Shown here one piece after another: positions 33,313 to 45,100 of a stretch of DNA of 64,000 nucleotides (positions are counted from its first letter, which is position 1; every line of letters starts with the position of its first letter). This stretch comes from Sinohyriopsis cumingii (Eukaryota > Mollusca > Bivalvia > Unionida > Unionidae), in assembly GCA_028554795.2 (NCBI GenBank), contig CM068839.1, positions 86,697,540 through 86,761,539 on the forward strand, written 5' to 3'. The notes under the pieces were generated by a model that was not told where the DNA came from, searched no databases, and saw nothing but the letters and a program-made list of their open reading frames with translations. The position numbers were made by a program, and so were the translations under genes.

Positions 33313-33569
33313 TTTTTTTGTTGTTGTTGTTATAGGGTTTAACGCCATTTTCAGCAAAAGAATGGCTATACATGGCGGCCAGTATTAATGGTGGAGGAAG
33401 AACCCGCGAAAATCCCAGAAAGAATCTCCGACTCACGAGAAGCTACCGGCAAGCTTTCTCACATATCCACATTGGCCGAGCCCGAGACTCAAACCCACGC
33501 AGACAGAGGTGAGATGGCAGTGATCAGTGACGGAGGGCGCTTTAGACCACTCGGCCACTCGGGGCCCCT
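33313..33569 (-). mobile_element. tRNA-derived SINE, full length
   Basis: On the minus strand the element starts ggggccccgagtggccgag and carries a pol III A box (gagtggccgagtggtctaaag region) and a B box (gggttTgagtctcgg, a GGTTCGANTC variant), as in tRNA-Leu/Ser heads. It continues with a tRNA-unrelated body (agaaagcttgccggtagcttctcg, then accattaatactggccgcc) and ends with 'aaaatggcgttaaaccctataacaac' and a short (AAC)n/A tail. Short frames over it, including one reading VAEWSKAPSVTDHCHL, are SINE translation and not genes. Two further copies lie at 38313 and 50771. Confidence 0.92.
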
Positions 33570-33582
33570 GCACAATAGAGAT

Positions 33583-35860
33583 ACGAAAGGAAATTAAAAT
33601 ATATTTTAAATGGTTCATTATTTCATCTATACTATAAATAAAGTTCGGAATGTTTAACATTTTCAAATTGAGAAATCGTTATAGTTTGATATTCAGACAG
33701 TTTCGAGACGTCTAGGCATCTTGTATTTGCTGTAAGTATATAACTATTCGTGCATTTTGTGTGCATATGTCAAAGACAAAGAACGTTATGAAATGAAAAT
33801 ATGTTGAAATAGTTCTGTCTTTGCTCATTGGTTAGAAAACTGTGTTACGGTCTCTAATTTACCACAGTTTAGTTTCATTCAGTTAGATTATTATAGTATT
33901 TCCTAGATATTTATATGTTTTAAAAGAAAGTTTGAATGCAAAAATTTATTTTAATAAAATTGAGATGCATCGTGAGATTCGATCTCGAGACCTATTGTTT
34001 GGCAGCCAAATGGCCCGTCCTATGACGGTAGTGATAAAAGAAATTAGTAACACAACATTTAGAATAACAAAAAAGAAATTTGAAAACATATCGGCATAAG
34101 AGAGTTTAAAGAGAATGCTGGAAAATAAAATTACAAAAAATGTTTTAAAAGAATGGTATTTCCACTACTGGTTCTGGATTCGTGACCTCAGACAGAAACT
34201 CGCCACTAAAACTATTAATGTTGCATTCAAAACAGTTTCAGAATTACCTATGTATTTAAATCAAGTTGAAAATCTTGGCGATTGTTAAATTATATATGTA
34301 AAACATAGGCCATTTAATATCAATATATAATCAATGCTAACAAAGACTGCAGTTCAGGGAAGGTTTTGATAACTCCACTAACCTATTCAATCGTTAGATT
34401 AATAATTAGTTACTAATTGGTTACTGTATATGCATTTACTTGACTGCTTAACAGAATTAATTAATATATTTTTTTTAATTTTTATTTTGATAAAAAAATA
34501 CTAATAACGCCTAGATGAAATCAAGATCATAATTAGTATAATAATAGTAACAATAGTAATAATGTTTATGTTTTAATACAGGTCACTGGCTTATAGTACA
34601 TATTTATAAATCATTCTGTATGCAAAAAGAGGTGTTTTGGAGTGTACCAGATGAAAATCTTATTTATTGGACGAATTGTAGATGCAAGAGGTCAGTATTG
34701 TATTATTTCTAATTTGGTAAAATACATTAATATATACACACACAACTTCATGTATATGTGTATGTGTATCTCACATATATGAAATTTAAAATGACATGGC
34801 TTTAAAGGTTTGGTATAAAGAAATTTGATACACAAATACTGTTGGTTTATCAAATTGTGATCAGCCCATGGTAAAATAGTATGCATATGTAAATATTGTC
34901 GGAACATTCATTTATATTTCAACAGTAGGCTATATGCTTCCATAATATATAAATATGTCATTTACACTGATTAACCATTAACTATAAAATAAAATAATGA
35001 CTGAAATTGTAATAATCAACGTCTTCCAAATCAATTAATGATGGTGCATATTTGCATTGAAATTCTCTCTCTCTCTCTCTCTCTCGTATATGTGGAGAAG
35101 TCTGTGGAGTGAGAGACAGAAAACATAACTGAACGTGCACCAAGCAACCTACAGTAACCTGGAACGTAGTAGGTGTACACCTTTCATGGGATTTTAATAT
35201 AATGCTAACAATGCCAATTATACAAAGTGGCAATAGGCTAGCAAGATTGTAGGTACATTTATGTGTTAAGAGGAAGACGCACATATCAAACTATTTCATG
35301 TTTTGTTTAAATTGTTTCTTAGTTATTTTATAGATATGAAAATGTTTGAACGTTGCACACTCCCCTACAAAAAATAAAAAGCATTTCTCTCTCTCTCTCT
35401 CTCTCTCTCTGCAACAGCGACAGTAAATGTATAAGCAGCAGCAGTTGAGAAAGTGAGCTACTGCAAGTGACTATGCATATGTAGAGTCACGTGTATCATG
35501 GGGGGAGGGGAGAGAATGAAGTAACTAAAGGAACATCCCTACCGTGGAGCTGCCGGAGGGACATTAACCAAGAGTACGCAACCTGTTAGAGAGTGTCCCT
35601 GAGAAAGGGATATACATTACGTATCAGTAGTGCCGCACAAGTACATGTAGTTAGTACATGTAGTAATGACGGGCATGAGCTTTAATTGTACATGAAACAC
35701 ACAAGATCAAGAGACGGCAGCTGAAGGAAGGATAGCAAGTAATGGCCCCTCCCTGTGACACATTCACATGCCGCGCATGAATCACACTAGAACTAATGAT
35801 ACTAGTGAACAATTCAAAGCACTGTTCATCTAGTTGAAAGTTGAGTTTGAAAATCCGCTC
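33583..35860. other. no gene recognised; possible second tRNA-like fragment
   Basis: AT-rich sequence with a CT microsatellite at 35063-35085 and another at 35386-35410. On the minus strand near 33960-34030 'ggtctcgagatcgaatctcacg' resembles a pol III B box preceded by tRNA-like sequence, but no complete tRNA or SINE can be drawn. Frames of 71-100 codons here have no recognised motif. Confidence 0.45.
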
Positions 35861-36059
35861 TTTAGATATGCACACGGGTAAAGTTTATTCGTGTTGTATC
35901 GCAATGTTTGCACTCGATAACAATGAACTCCGACCCTTGTTGTTTGATAGTCATAAACATGAAGTTATGGATATGCTCTAGGCTAGATTGGTAAGATATG
36001 TTTTGCAGGCTGATGGCAACATCCAAGACATGGTTGAAAACATCAGTTAATACAGAACC

Positions 36060-36684
36060 TTGTTCAGGCCTGGGCATGTTTCTAGGTCCCTGTTTGCTTC
36101 AGGGATAAGCTGATGAAATCAACTCTACTGAAAGCGAGATAAAGAAGCAGCAATGTTATTATTTACACCTGACAAGAATCGGGCAGTTACAGCATAACAA
36201 TAAATCATAACACATTGTGTCAGCCTCCGAATGATTCTCATGACAAGTGGGCCTTTTGAACGACCCTTTTTAATTATAGCAACTAATGCCTGAGTATCAC
36301 AGCTAAATATATTTTTTTCCGAAGTCCAATTACGACCTCATATCACAGTAGCAGCAACAATTGGGTAGTTTAAAAAAAAGCCACGGATTAATCTTTATGA
36401 TGAATGAACATACCACTAGGCCATTTGCTTGCACAATAATCCTGGATACAAAATTCAGATGGCCTAGTAAGCTCAAGAGTTCTCTCATCATATACTTTTT
36501 TCCGATGTAAAAGCTGTCGAATAGTTACTATAGTCCTGTCTTCCTTTTCCTTTGGCAAACAGGCTTCCATTTTATTAGCGTCCAACACATTTAGGAAATA
36601 TTTAAGAACATGCGTAGGTCCCTCTGTTTTATGGGGAGAAAGTGGGATATTTAGTGGAGAAAATATCAGAGGGATAAGTTCCAT
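36060..36684 (-). pseudogene. DIRS-like retrotransposon RT/RNase H remnant
   Basis: The minus-strand 98-codon frame (36684-36388) contains HVLKYFLNVLDANKMEACLPKEK and QLLHRKKVYDERTLE. These match the end of the RT domain of tyrosine-recombinase retrotransposons (a LGxxxD..xMxxxLPxxK block followed by a RKKVxxxELxSLxG helix). In another frame downstream (about 36330-36060) lies an RNase H segment: CDTQALVAIIKKGRSKGP, then VMRIIRRL, then TARFLSGVNNNIAASLSRFQ and LIPEANRDLETCPG. The 'GVxNxIADxLSRFQ...F..L.PEA' ending is characteristic of DIRS/PAT-type RNase H. Frameshifts and stops are present. A recombinase would be expected further downstream on this strand; the frame at 35862-36077 could be its degraded start, but no catalytic R..HxR..Y pattern is visible. 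Confidence 0.72.
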
Positions 36685-38312
36685 GGTGCGGACAGCATCG
36701 GCATCAGGAGACTATAATGACAAGCAATTATCTAACTTATTACAGATGTGACGGATACTCTCAGTCTAGGATATAAACAACTTTTATGGTCGCTCGCTAT
36801 GTTAATTAAAACATAATTATGGCTGAGATCATCAAAAAGTAGTTCGAATTATCTCTTTATCATTCCTCATTTCACTTAGTTTATATTTCCTACTAGCTTC
36901 AATATGTTTGGCGGTATAAGAATTGCTACACATTAAATATTTAAGTATTGGACAACGCTGTATTTACAGTGCTCTACTTTCTTCATTCACTCCATCTTTC
37001 GAGTTGAAATCATAAGTGTGTCTTATATAAATATAAATTTCGCACCTTCTTAGTTGTAAAGTTTAACGTTGCTTAGGATATCTGTACTCTGGCAGTTTTA
37101 GAACTCTAAGTTAACATTTCAAAACATGTTGCATCTTATATTCTGCCTGCCAATTCTTTCTAATTCATACTATATAAATACATTTGAAGTAGACTTAGCT
37201 ATACTAGGAATATATTCACGAAATGGCAAATAAACATTTTTAATATATCTGGCATCAAATATCCCCCAACTCCAGCACAACAATTAAAAATGGGAGTTAT
37301 TATCCAGTCCACCAGGCCCTGCAATCCGTGACAAGTATTTTGACATATTTTGAAATACTTTCTTTCTTAATGTGTTTCCAAAGATAAAGATTTCTGACAC
37401 ATATACCACTATAGGGCCACTGTACCACTTTTCATTGCTTCTGAAATCTGCACGTCTGCGAAATAATAACATTCTTGGAATTTTTTCAATATTACCCTTA
37501 CGTTTCTAATTAAACAATATGAATACAGTCTATCGATCATATTTCGCAACTGTTGGGCAGTGTCAGCAAGGAATCGTCGGCATACAATAGTACGAAAGGT
37601 TCTAAGGTTTCTGTCGAAGTTCTCATGTTTGTTCTTTTGAAGGGATTCAGACCGTTAAAAATATAGAAATGAGTATTTGCGATGAAACAAAACCCCTTAA
37701 TACGCCCACTGAACAATTAAACTCAACGGTAATAAAGTCGTTAAACTTAACACGTGCCTTTATAACACTATAATTTGCCTTAAAAATCAGTAACATTTTA
37801 CGGCTGATATTTTAACCATATATGTTTTTGTACAAAAAATGTCTCCTTATCCTATATAACGCGTTTCATAGTCAATAAATACTACATAGAATCTACGAAA
37901 TGTTTCCATAAATATTTGCAAAATAATGTATACTATATAATCGTTATCTACTGTAGAATAGGTCGCTCTAAACCTGCCAGTTATACTTCGAAAACTTTAT
38001 TATTGTGCAAATATTTTGTTAAGTTAACAAGCTAATGCCAATGTAGTTAGAGTGCTCATTTGCATAAAACTTTCTTTAGGGTAGGTATCATCAATACCTT
38101 TACCAATATTCTGGATAAAATCCAATGCCATATAGAATTTTTCTTTGAAACAATAATGGTAATATTGGTGCAGTTATGTTGCCAGTACATATAAAATAAA
38201 CAAACTATATAAAGCACATAATGCCCACTCTTTGTTATCGTTTAGTTTCTACACTGCTAGTTGAAGCTCCTCTGCGATGATTATTTTATCTAGAATATCA
38301 CGAACTATTTGA
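36685..38312. other. no gene recognised
   Basis: AT-rich sequence with frames of 62 codons or less and no repeat that I can define. Confidence 0.5.
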
Positions 38313-38466
38313 GGGGCCCCAAGTAGCCGAGTGGTCTAAAGCGCTCTCCGTTACGGATCACTGCCATCTCACCTCTGTCTTCGTAGGTTCGAGTCTCGGA
38401 TTCGGGCAATGTGGGTATGTCAGAAAGCTTGCCAGTAGCTTCTCGAGGGTCGGTGGTTCTTTCCGG
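38313..38466 (+). mobile_element. tRNA-derived SINE, 3'-truncated
   Basis: Same family as the copies at 33313-33569 and 50771-51021: ggggccccaagtagccgagtggtctaaagcg head with A box, B box region 'aggttcgagtctcgg', then 'agaaagcttgccagtagcttctcg' and 'cggtggttctttccgggg'. The match stops at ccgggg, where the other copies continue with 'ttttcccgggttcttcc'. A 33-bp minisatellite starts at this breakpoint. Confidence 0.9.
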
Positions 38467-39190
38467 GGTATACAGACATTCCAAGTGCTAATACATGTGC
38501 ACACAGACATTTCAAGCAAGTATACATGTGCATGCACAGGCATTCCAAGCGAATATACATGTGCATACATAGACATTCCAAGCGTATATACATGGGCATG
38601 CACAGACTCCAAGCAAATATACATGTGCATACACGGACATTCCAATCGAGTAAACATGTGCATCCACGTATATTCCAAGTGATTATACGTGTATACACAG
38701 ACATTCCAAGTGAGTATACGTGTGCATACACAGATATTCTAAGCGATTATACGTGTGCATACACAGGCATTTCAAGTGTGTGTATATGGGCTTGGACAGA
38801 CATTCCAAGTGAATATACATGTGCATACACGGACATTCCAATCAAGTAAACATATGCATCCACATATATGCCAGGCGATTATACGTGTGCAGACACAGAC
38901 ATTCCAAATGAGTATACATGTGTGCATACACAGATATTCGAAGCGAATATACATGTGCATACTCAGATATTCCAAGCGAGTGTACAGGTGCATGCACAGA
39001 CATTCCAAGCGAGTATACATGTGCATACACAGACATTCTAATGGAATATACATCTGCACTCGCAGATATTGCAAGCGAGTATTCATGTGCATACACAAAC
39101 ATTTCCAGTGAGTATACATGTGCACACAGACAATCCAAGCAATTCTACATGTGCATACACAGATATTCCAAGTGACTATACATGTGCGTT
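38467..39190. repeat. 33-bp minisatellite, about 22 copies, with higher-order period
   Basis: The unit is approximately acattccaagcgagtatacatgtgcatacacag (33 bp), repeated about 22 times with 10-25% divergence. Variant units recur six units apart: 'ggacattccaatc(g/a)agtaaacat' occurs near 38636 and 38834, giving a 198 bp higher-order period. Because 33 is a multiple of three, both strands stay open for 100-143 codons and encode 11-residue repeats (for example DIPSEYTCAYT on plus). I regard these frames as a by-product of the repeat, since several frames on both strands are equally open. Confidence 0.93.
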
Positions 39191-41400
39191 TGCTCATGAA
39201 CAATACTGTAACCGTGGAATATTTTTATTTACAAAAATGGATTAAGAATAACAAGCCACATCAAGTCGAATCCCATTGATATTTGTCTTAAAACTGTTGC
39301 TACTAGGTCATCGACTTCAAACTTAATTAAACAGGAGACTAATTTCGATCGTTTTTTAAATCAATTTATAGGGAAACTTTTTTCTCTGAAAGCCTTGGGG
39401 ATCCTTTTGATTTTAAAATATATTTGACGCATTGACTGTGTTAAATTATTCTTTTTGTGAAATATTCATAACACTAGTCTGGAAAATGTGTATCACCTTG
39501 GAGAATCTGCATTTATTTGTTTTGTACTTTATATGCTTCTTGCTTTTGATAAGGAAACTGTAACAATCAAAGATATTCTTGAAATAAATGTAAATATATG
39601 TCGGTCAGAAATCAGTAACTAAATCAGAAAAATAATTGCTTTGAAGGTTTTTAAATTTAAATATTATTATTATACGTGAATCATCAATTGAAACATGAAA
39701 CATTGATACGCTTGAAAAGATAACAAACCAGTTATTTCAAGTCTGTTCGATCACAGTGAATTTGGAATAACTGCACATATTCATTATTTAGACGCTTCGA
39801 ACTGTCATTTATAAGGCAAGCATACAACTACTGACGTCTTCGTTCTCAACGGCCTTCGCATTTCAGCGCACGGACCGCCTTGAGTTTTTGATACATTTTG
39901 GTGTGCAGTTGCTCCAAATAAACGTAAAGCTTCTCGTGAACAATATTTCACCCTTTTAAACCATCGGTCTTCTTACGTTTGAAAATAAAGATAAGATATA
40001 ATTGTTTATCTCTATTCCTTTGTACAGCTTTGTATATTTTTTAATATTATTAATGTATTATAGGTTTTGATCTCGATGAATATCAGAAATAAAATATAGA
40101 AAATGTCAATTTAATAGTGCTTAAGGTTGTATAATGAAGTAATAATGAACACATCATATTAAAGAAGCAATATTTCAATGAAGTCAAACAACAAACTGTT
40201 AAAAGATGGCTATAGGATCTAGCAGAATTACATGTTCTTGGAGGATATACTTTATTTCCTTGCAAAGAAAGCAAACAGAAAATGTGATTTGCATAAATAA
40301 AGGTTGCACTTAGTTTCATAACTTATATGTCTTTTTAAGTACGTCTTCAGACGACAGTCTTGGGAAATAAGCTCCTCATTGCTAGCTAGAACATACTGTT
40401 CACACCCTTTGTGTACAAGCTTACAAGACATGTCCAGTTAACGATAAAACTGTACGCGCCTTAGCTAGGTAGAAAAGTTGTTAGCAAATCAGCGCTAAAT
40501 CTACTTAAACGATAATCATTATTAACGAAAATGCGAACAATATTTCACCAGCAGCAGTCCTACAACATCAACCGATGCTTAGCTGAATAAACGAGCGAGA
40601 AAGTAGGTCGATTGCACGACACAGATACATATTTCTACGATCAAATGTGGATTCTTTAATGAATAAAAACGCGGATAATTATATACGTATTCGAAAGTAT
40701 GCATTATTGTGTCGACTGCTGACGAGCATATTGCCACTTTCTGTAGGAGTAAGATTAACCTACAGTAATAATGGCAACTATTTGACAATTTCTGCACATG
40801 ATATTTTAATGGATCCGGCGGCACCATGACGTGAATTGAAGAAAGATGATAAACCTTTACATGCCTGAGAAATAACGTTTTCTTCTGTTTCCCCGATATT
40901 TGAGTATTCGACCACCCAAAAAGCATATTTTGCTTTGGCTGACTACATAACACAGGAAACGAATGAACCATGGTAGCATTTTGGATACATATTAGTTGTC
41001 CTGTGACAGAAACTATTTTGCGATTTCATCTAAGCAACAGAATACTTACAATAGAGTATTATCAATAAATGTATTCTAGAAGCGTCAAACGGCAATGCTG
41101 CCTGGACTTTGCTTTATACGAATATTAATATAATAGACCCAACTCTCTGTACATTTCGACAGTGCTGCGTCACTGGTAAAAATATTATCCCAATGGAATG
41201 TTTTGCGTTTCGGAGATTACAACTATCCAGCGGTGCTGGAATATTCAATATTTTTAATTGGATGATCTCTTGCAACATATTTATATTATGTCTGAAATAG
41301 TCATAATCTCTAGAGACTTTAATAATGTGATTTTGACATAACCTAAATTTTCCACCAAATAATGCTGCAGAACAAATTCAATACGATATCAAAAAACATC
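39191..41400. other. no gene recognised
   Basis: AT-rich sequence. The minus-strand 130-codon frame at 40579-40971 and small plus frames at 40647-40829 and 41109-41300 have somewhat more even codon composition than their surroundings but no motif I recognise. Confidence 0.4.
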
Positions 41401-41405
41401 TACAT

Positions 41406-42750
41406 GTGTCTTGGCAGGCTTTTAGGACAGATTTGAATGTCACTGAGGCAGGTGATATCAAACAGAACTATGTTTCCGTAGCTAACAGCGATGGCGCTGT
41501 TAAAGTGATAAAAGAGATTATGAGATTATCAAATGGTTTTGCAACGGATTCAAATGTGCTTGAAGAAAAGTATGTATATGCTTGTTAACGTTGCTGTTGA
41601 CGATCTACAACCAAATATTCTCACCGCAGTTATCGTTTCCATAAAGATCAGGCGCAAAGTATTACTGTCTCTAAAAGAAACAAAAGATACAATGCGCTTA
41701 AAAATGCAAAGATCGCCACAGCCGAGGGAAAAACGTTAGATGCAACAAGTCTGCACAACAGAATCAGAAAATGTACATTGTATGACACGACTTGCTTGCA
41801 AGCATTCTGACGATATAAAAATGGTGATGCATGTGATGGTAATGCCTGACAAACTGGATGCTTACAGTCAAAAGAGTTACAAACGGAGGAAGATAAAACC
41901 CAAAACAGAGCTACCACACAATCCAACCCCGCTAAAGAACATCCAGGAAAGTCACATCAACCTCAACCGGAAATATTTGATCCTTCTCTCCGGCAAATGT
42001 TCATCGCAGGTTCCAGATGTTCTTGAAAAGGGTGTGGAGGCGTAAAATCATCTTATCAAATACATTGCAAAATACTACTATGAGGAAAATTAACTTCCGC
42101 ATCATGGAATTTTATTCTGACTCTTCCGCGTTGTATGACGGACGCCACATACTTCAGAGGAGTGTAGAAACCGGAAGGCTACTTTGCAAGTTCACCAGAA
42201 GCAAGTTATGTTAACAGGCCATCTCATTTTACCTGAAATACATGTGCTACATAGAGTGGCAAAATCAGTAATTCCAACACTGTAGAAAGTACCGAATAAT
42301 CTCCTGCCCCTCAGATTGACAGACCATCGTTAGTAATATAGCAAACCTACATGAGATATCTTAACAGATCATCAACTATTTACTTGTATTTTATTCCGCT
42401 ATTAAACAGACAGATGTTCATGCAGTGGACATTGAGTTCGGTGCGTTGCCAGACAACGTCTACTTTGTGAATCCAACTCAATCCAACTTAGAAAGTAAGA
42501 AAAAGCTAGAAGTCAGGAAAATTGATGGTAGAGAGTTCAAGATATTCGTAACAGTAAACCTAACATTGTGCAGTCTTTTTGTTTACACAAAACATATAGT
42601 ACCACATACTTGTTCTGCTGCAGAGCTACCAGTCAAAAGAGGCAGAAATATCAGAGGCGTACTACAACATTTTCAATTACTCAGGAGCATCTGGAATTCT
42701 TTCTCTGGCCGAACTATACCACTTTAACAATAGTACACAGACGGATTTGA
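41406..42750 (+). pseudogene. possible decayed coding remnant, unidentified
   Basis: A cluster of plus-strand frames lies here in a slightly less AT-rich segment. Residues include TDLNVTEAGDIKQNYVSVA (41418 on). A frame with few stops at 41600-42040 reads RNKRYNALKNAKIATAEGK and then TLDATSLHNRIRKCTLYD. A frame at 42425-42550 contains AVDIEFGALPDNVYFVN and KKLEVRKIDGREFKIFVTV. These strings look like former protein rather than random AT-rich translation, and they lie in the same orientation. No domain is recognised and several stops break them. It could be an old transposon, a virus-like insertion or a host pseudogene. Confidence 0.3.
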
Positions 42751-45058
42751 CATTGATTCTGTTATAGTCTCATAAAAACCAACTGGCTGTTTAACGAACT
42801 AATGCTAACAGAAAAGCAAACGAAGAAGCCTGGAATTAAGTCCGGCCTTGCTAATATCTTTTCATTGCAGAACTACTCAAATGACCAACCTAAGGCTGTT
42901 ATGAGCATCTGATTAATACGCTTGCCGTAGAACAGCCACAAAAAAGAACTTTTTGTCCACAAAAACTTACAACAGGAAAACGAAGTAATAATTGGCCGGT
43001 ATCATCGATTTTAATCAAATTATGGAAGAAATGACGCCAAATGATCACAAGAAGCTCATTGCATTTTACAGGCATAATCAGAAGCAACCTTAATTTTTAA
43101 GCACTCAGACATGCCTTATCGTCGTATTTTGCTTCTTCTGTCTCCAGTATCATTTGGGACAACGAATACTGGCACTGGTTCCGCTGGCGCTATACTGAGT
43201 TTGTTAATGCTGATTATTTCTGGCTTTTGGATAGCAACACAAACCTGCTTCAAAAAGCTAGAGCCAGCCATGCAAAACAGGAAGGCTATCTACAAATATG
43301 ATCCGTTACTTATATGAACGATAGATCAATGCTGAGCTACATAATGCACTGATCTGGCAGATAAAAGTACATTGGATCTAGGCCAATATTGGTTTCCAGA
43401 TATGATCAAAATGTATGCAAAAATTTGAGAGTAAAAAATGAAACAAAATAAAGTCAGTATTTTTGGGTGATATTATATATTTTTCAGGGTTAAACAGCAA
43501 CTCAGTTTTTTGTCTCGATAGGAATTGCATCAGTAGTAACAAAACCACTCTTAGGTGGCTATTAACATCCTGTGCAGGTCCTTCTTTAGCCAAGGGGGCA
43601 GTGCTGCCATAGAGTAGTTGTAAGTTATTGTTACATTTCCAGCTACTCAACTGCGAAATATACCATACCATTTTACTTCATATGCAATATTTCATATAAT
43701 CAGAAAATTATGTTTAGCAACTTCAACAAATGATAGGGAGACAGGTGGAAGAGGAAGATCGTGCGTGTGTGTTGCATTCCAGACATACAACTGGAGTATT
43801 AATACGGTAAACAACTCTATAAAAAGCACACAGCTCTATCATGCAAGGAAAAATGAACTAGTGAGTTAATTCAACCATTTTATGCTATGTTAGTACGTTT
43901 AATCAGCCCCAAAATAGTACACCTTCCATTATCAGCGCTAAATTTAAATGCTTTACCTGATAATTCTTTTTAATCAATGTTTTTACTATAATCCAGTAAC
44001 GCCTAGTACAATCTTCATTTGATAGCCATATATATTTATATAATTTGATGGGATCAAAATTATACAACATAACTATATACAGCATAGACAACCCATTTAG
44101 TATTGATTCAGTGTACATCACATGGATTTAATGGGCAATAAAAAAAAAACGCATCAGCCCCATTAATGTAATGACTTAATATGAAAATGAAACAATCATC
44201 AGTATTACAAGAACGCATTAGGATTCATACAACATTATGTGTTCTCAAAGGAGACAACATATTTCCCAACAAAAATTGTCAGTAAAGTGATTTTAAACAG
44301 GACTGGTAATTTTTGTCATGGGCGATAGGTATTAACAACTGAATATTTTCAAAAGATACATTCTGAAACTCATTTTCAACAATCCATTGAAATCATCGAC
44401 CGCTCAATGGTCAAACGGTATATCAGCGTGGCGTAGCAGAAAACATCACGAACAAACCACTGCCAACTGAATTGATTTGACATTTATGAAGCCTATTCCG
44501 AGTTATTAAATATAATTGTTAGCAAATTTGTTTTTTTGACATTTAAAAAATATTTTGAAGGTATTAAAGGGCTAAAGGGAATGTTTATATTGTCCAGTCA
44601 AACACTATTTCAAAACACGCCTGTCAAAGAATTTGAGAGTTATGCTATTAAAATGTATAATCCAGTCATCTATAGATCTGCATCAAAACAATTATTATCA
44701 TTTCAGAGTCGGTAAGCTCGGCACATATAATATGTCTTTAAATTAGGACTTGAAGGTTTGCAAATATTGCATACGTTCACATACTAAAATTAAAATATAA
44801 CTGATGGGTTAAATATACATATTTATTTCATATCGTCAAGACATACTTCAAAACAGTAAACGTTAATTGCCCTTAATGAACATATGATTCCGTTTTATCC
44901 TGTGGAATGATTTAATAACATAGTTTTTTATCTTTACCTTCTAAGACAAATTCTATTCACCTTCAAAAATGAAATGAATTAGAGCTGCATTATTAATCTA
45001 TTTGAATAAATGATAGCACCAATTTGTTAGGACGACAGGCGATTACATGTGTGGGTAT
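42751..45058. other. no gene recognised
   Basis: Short frames only. A 68-codon plus frame at 43111-43317 has a hydrophobic stretch (GAILSLLMLIISGFWIA), and a minus frame at 43378-43671 includes STAPLAKEGPAQDVNSHL. Neither can be assigned. Confidence 0.4.
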
Positions 45059-45089
<31 letters not shown>

Positions 45090-45100
45090 CGCGCGCGCGT
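45059..45100. repeat. (GT)n(GC)n alternating purine-pyrimidine tract
   Basis: About 11 GT units (45059-45080) are followed directly by about 10 GC units (45081-45100). Uninterrupted alternating purine-pyrimidine sequence of this length, half of it CG, is a strong Z-DNA-forming sequence and a rare CpG island-like island in this AT-rich window. Confidence 0.95.

Noticed and set aside
33433-33666. Frame reading VAEWSKAPSVTDHCHL and similar at 50754-51002
   Set aside because: Both are translations of the tRNA-derived SINE; the similarity reflects the repeat.
38467-39190. CRISPR-like array
   Set aside because: The repeats are contiguous and diverged with no unique spacers, and the context is eukaryotic.
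38485-39203. Long open frames (up to 143 codons) encoding 11-residue repeats
   Set aside because: The 33 bp repeat unit keeps multiple frames on both strands open, so openness is not evidence of coding.
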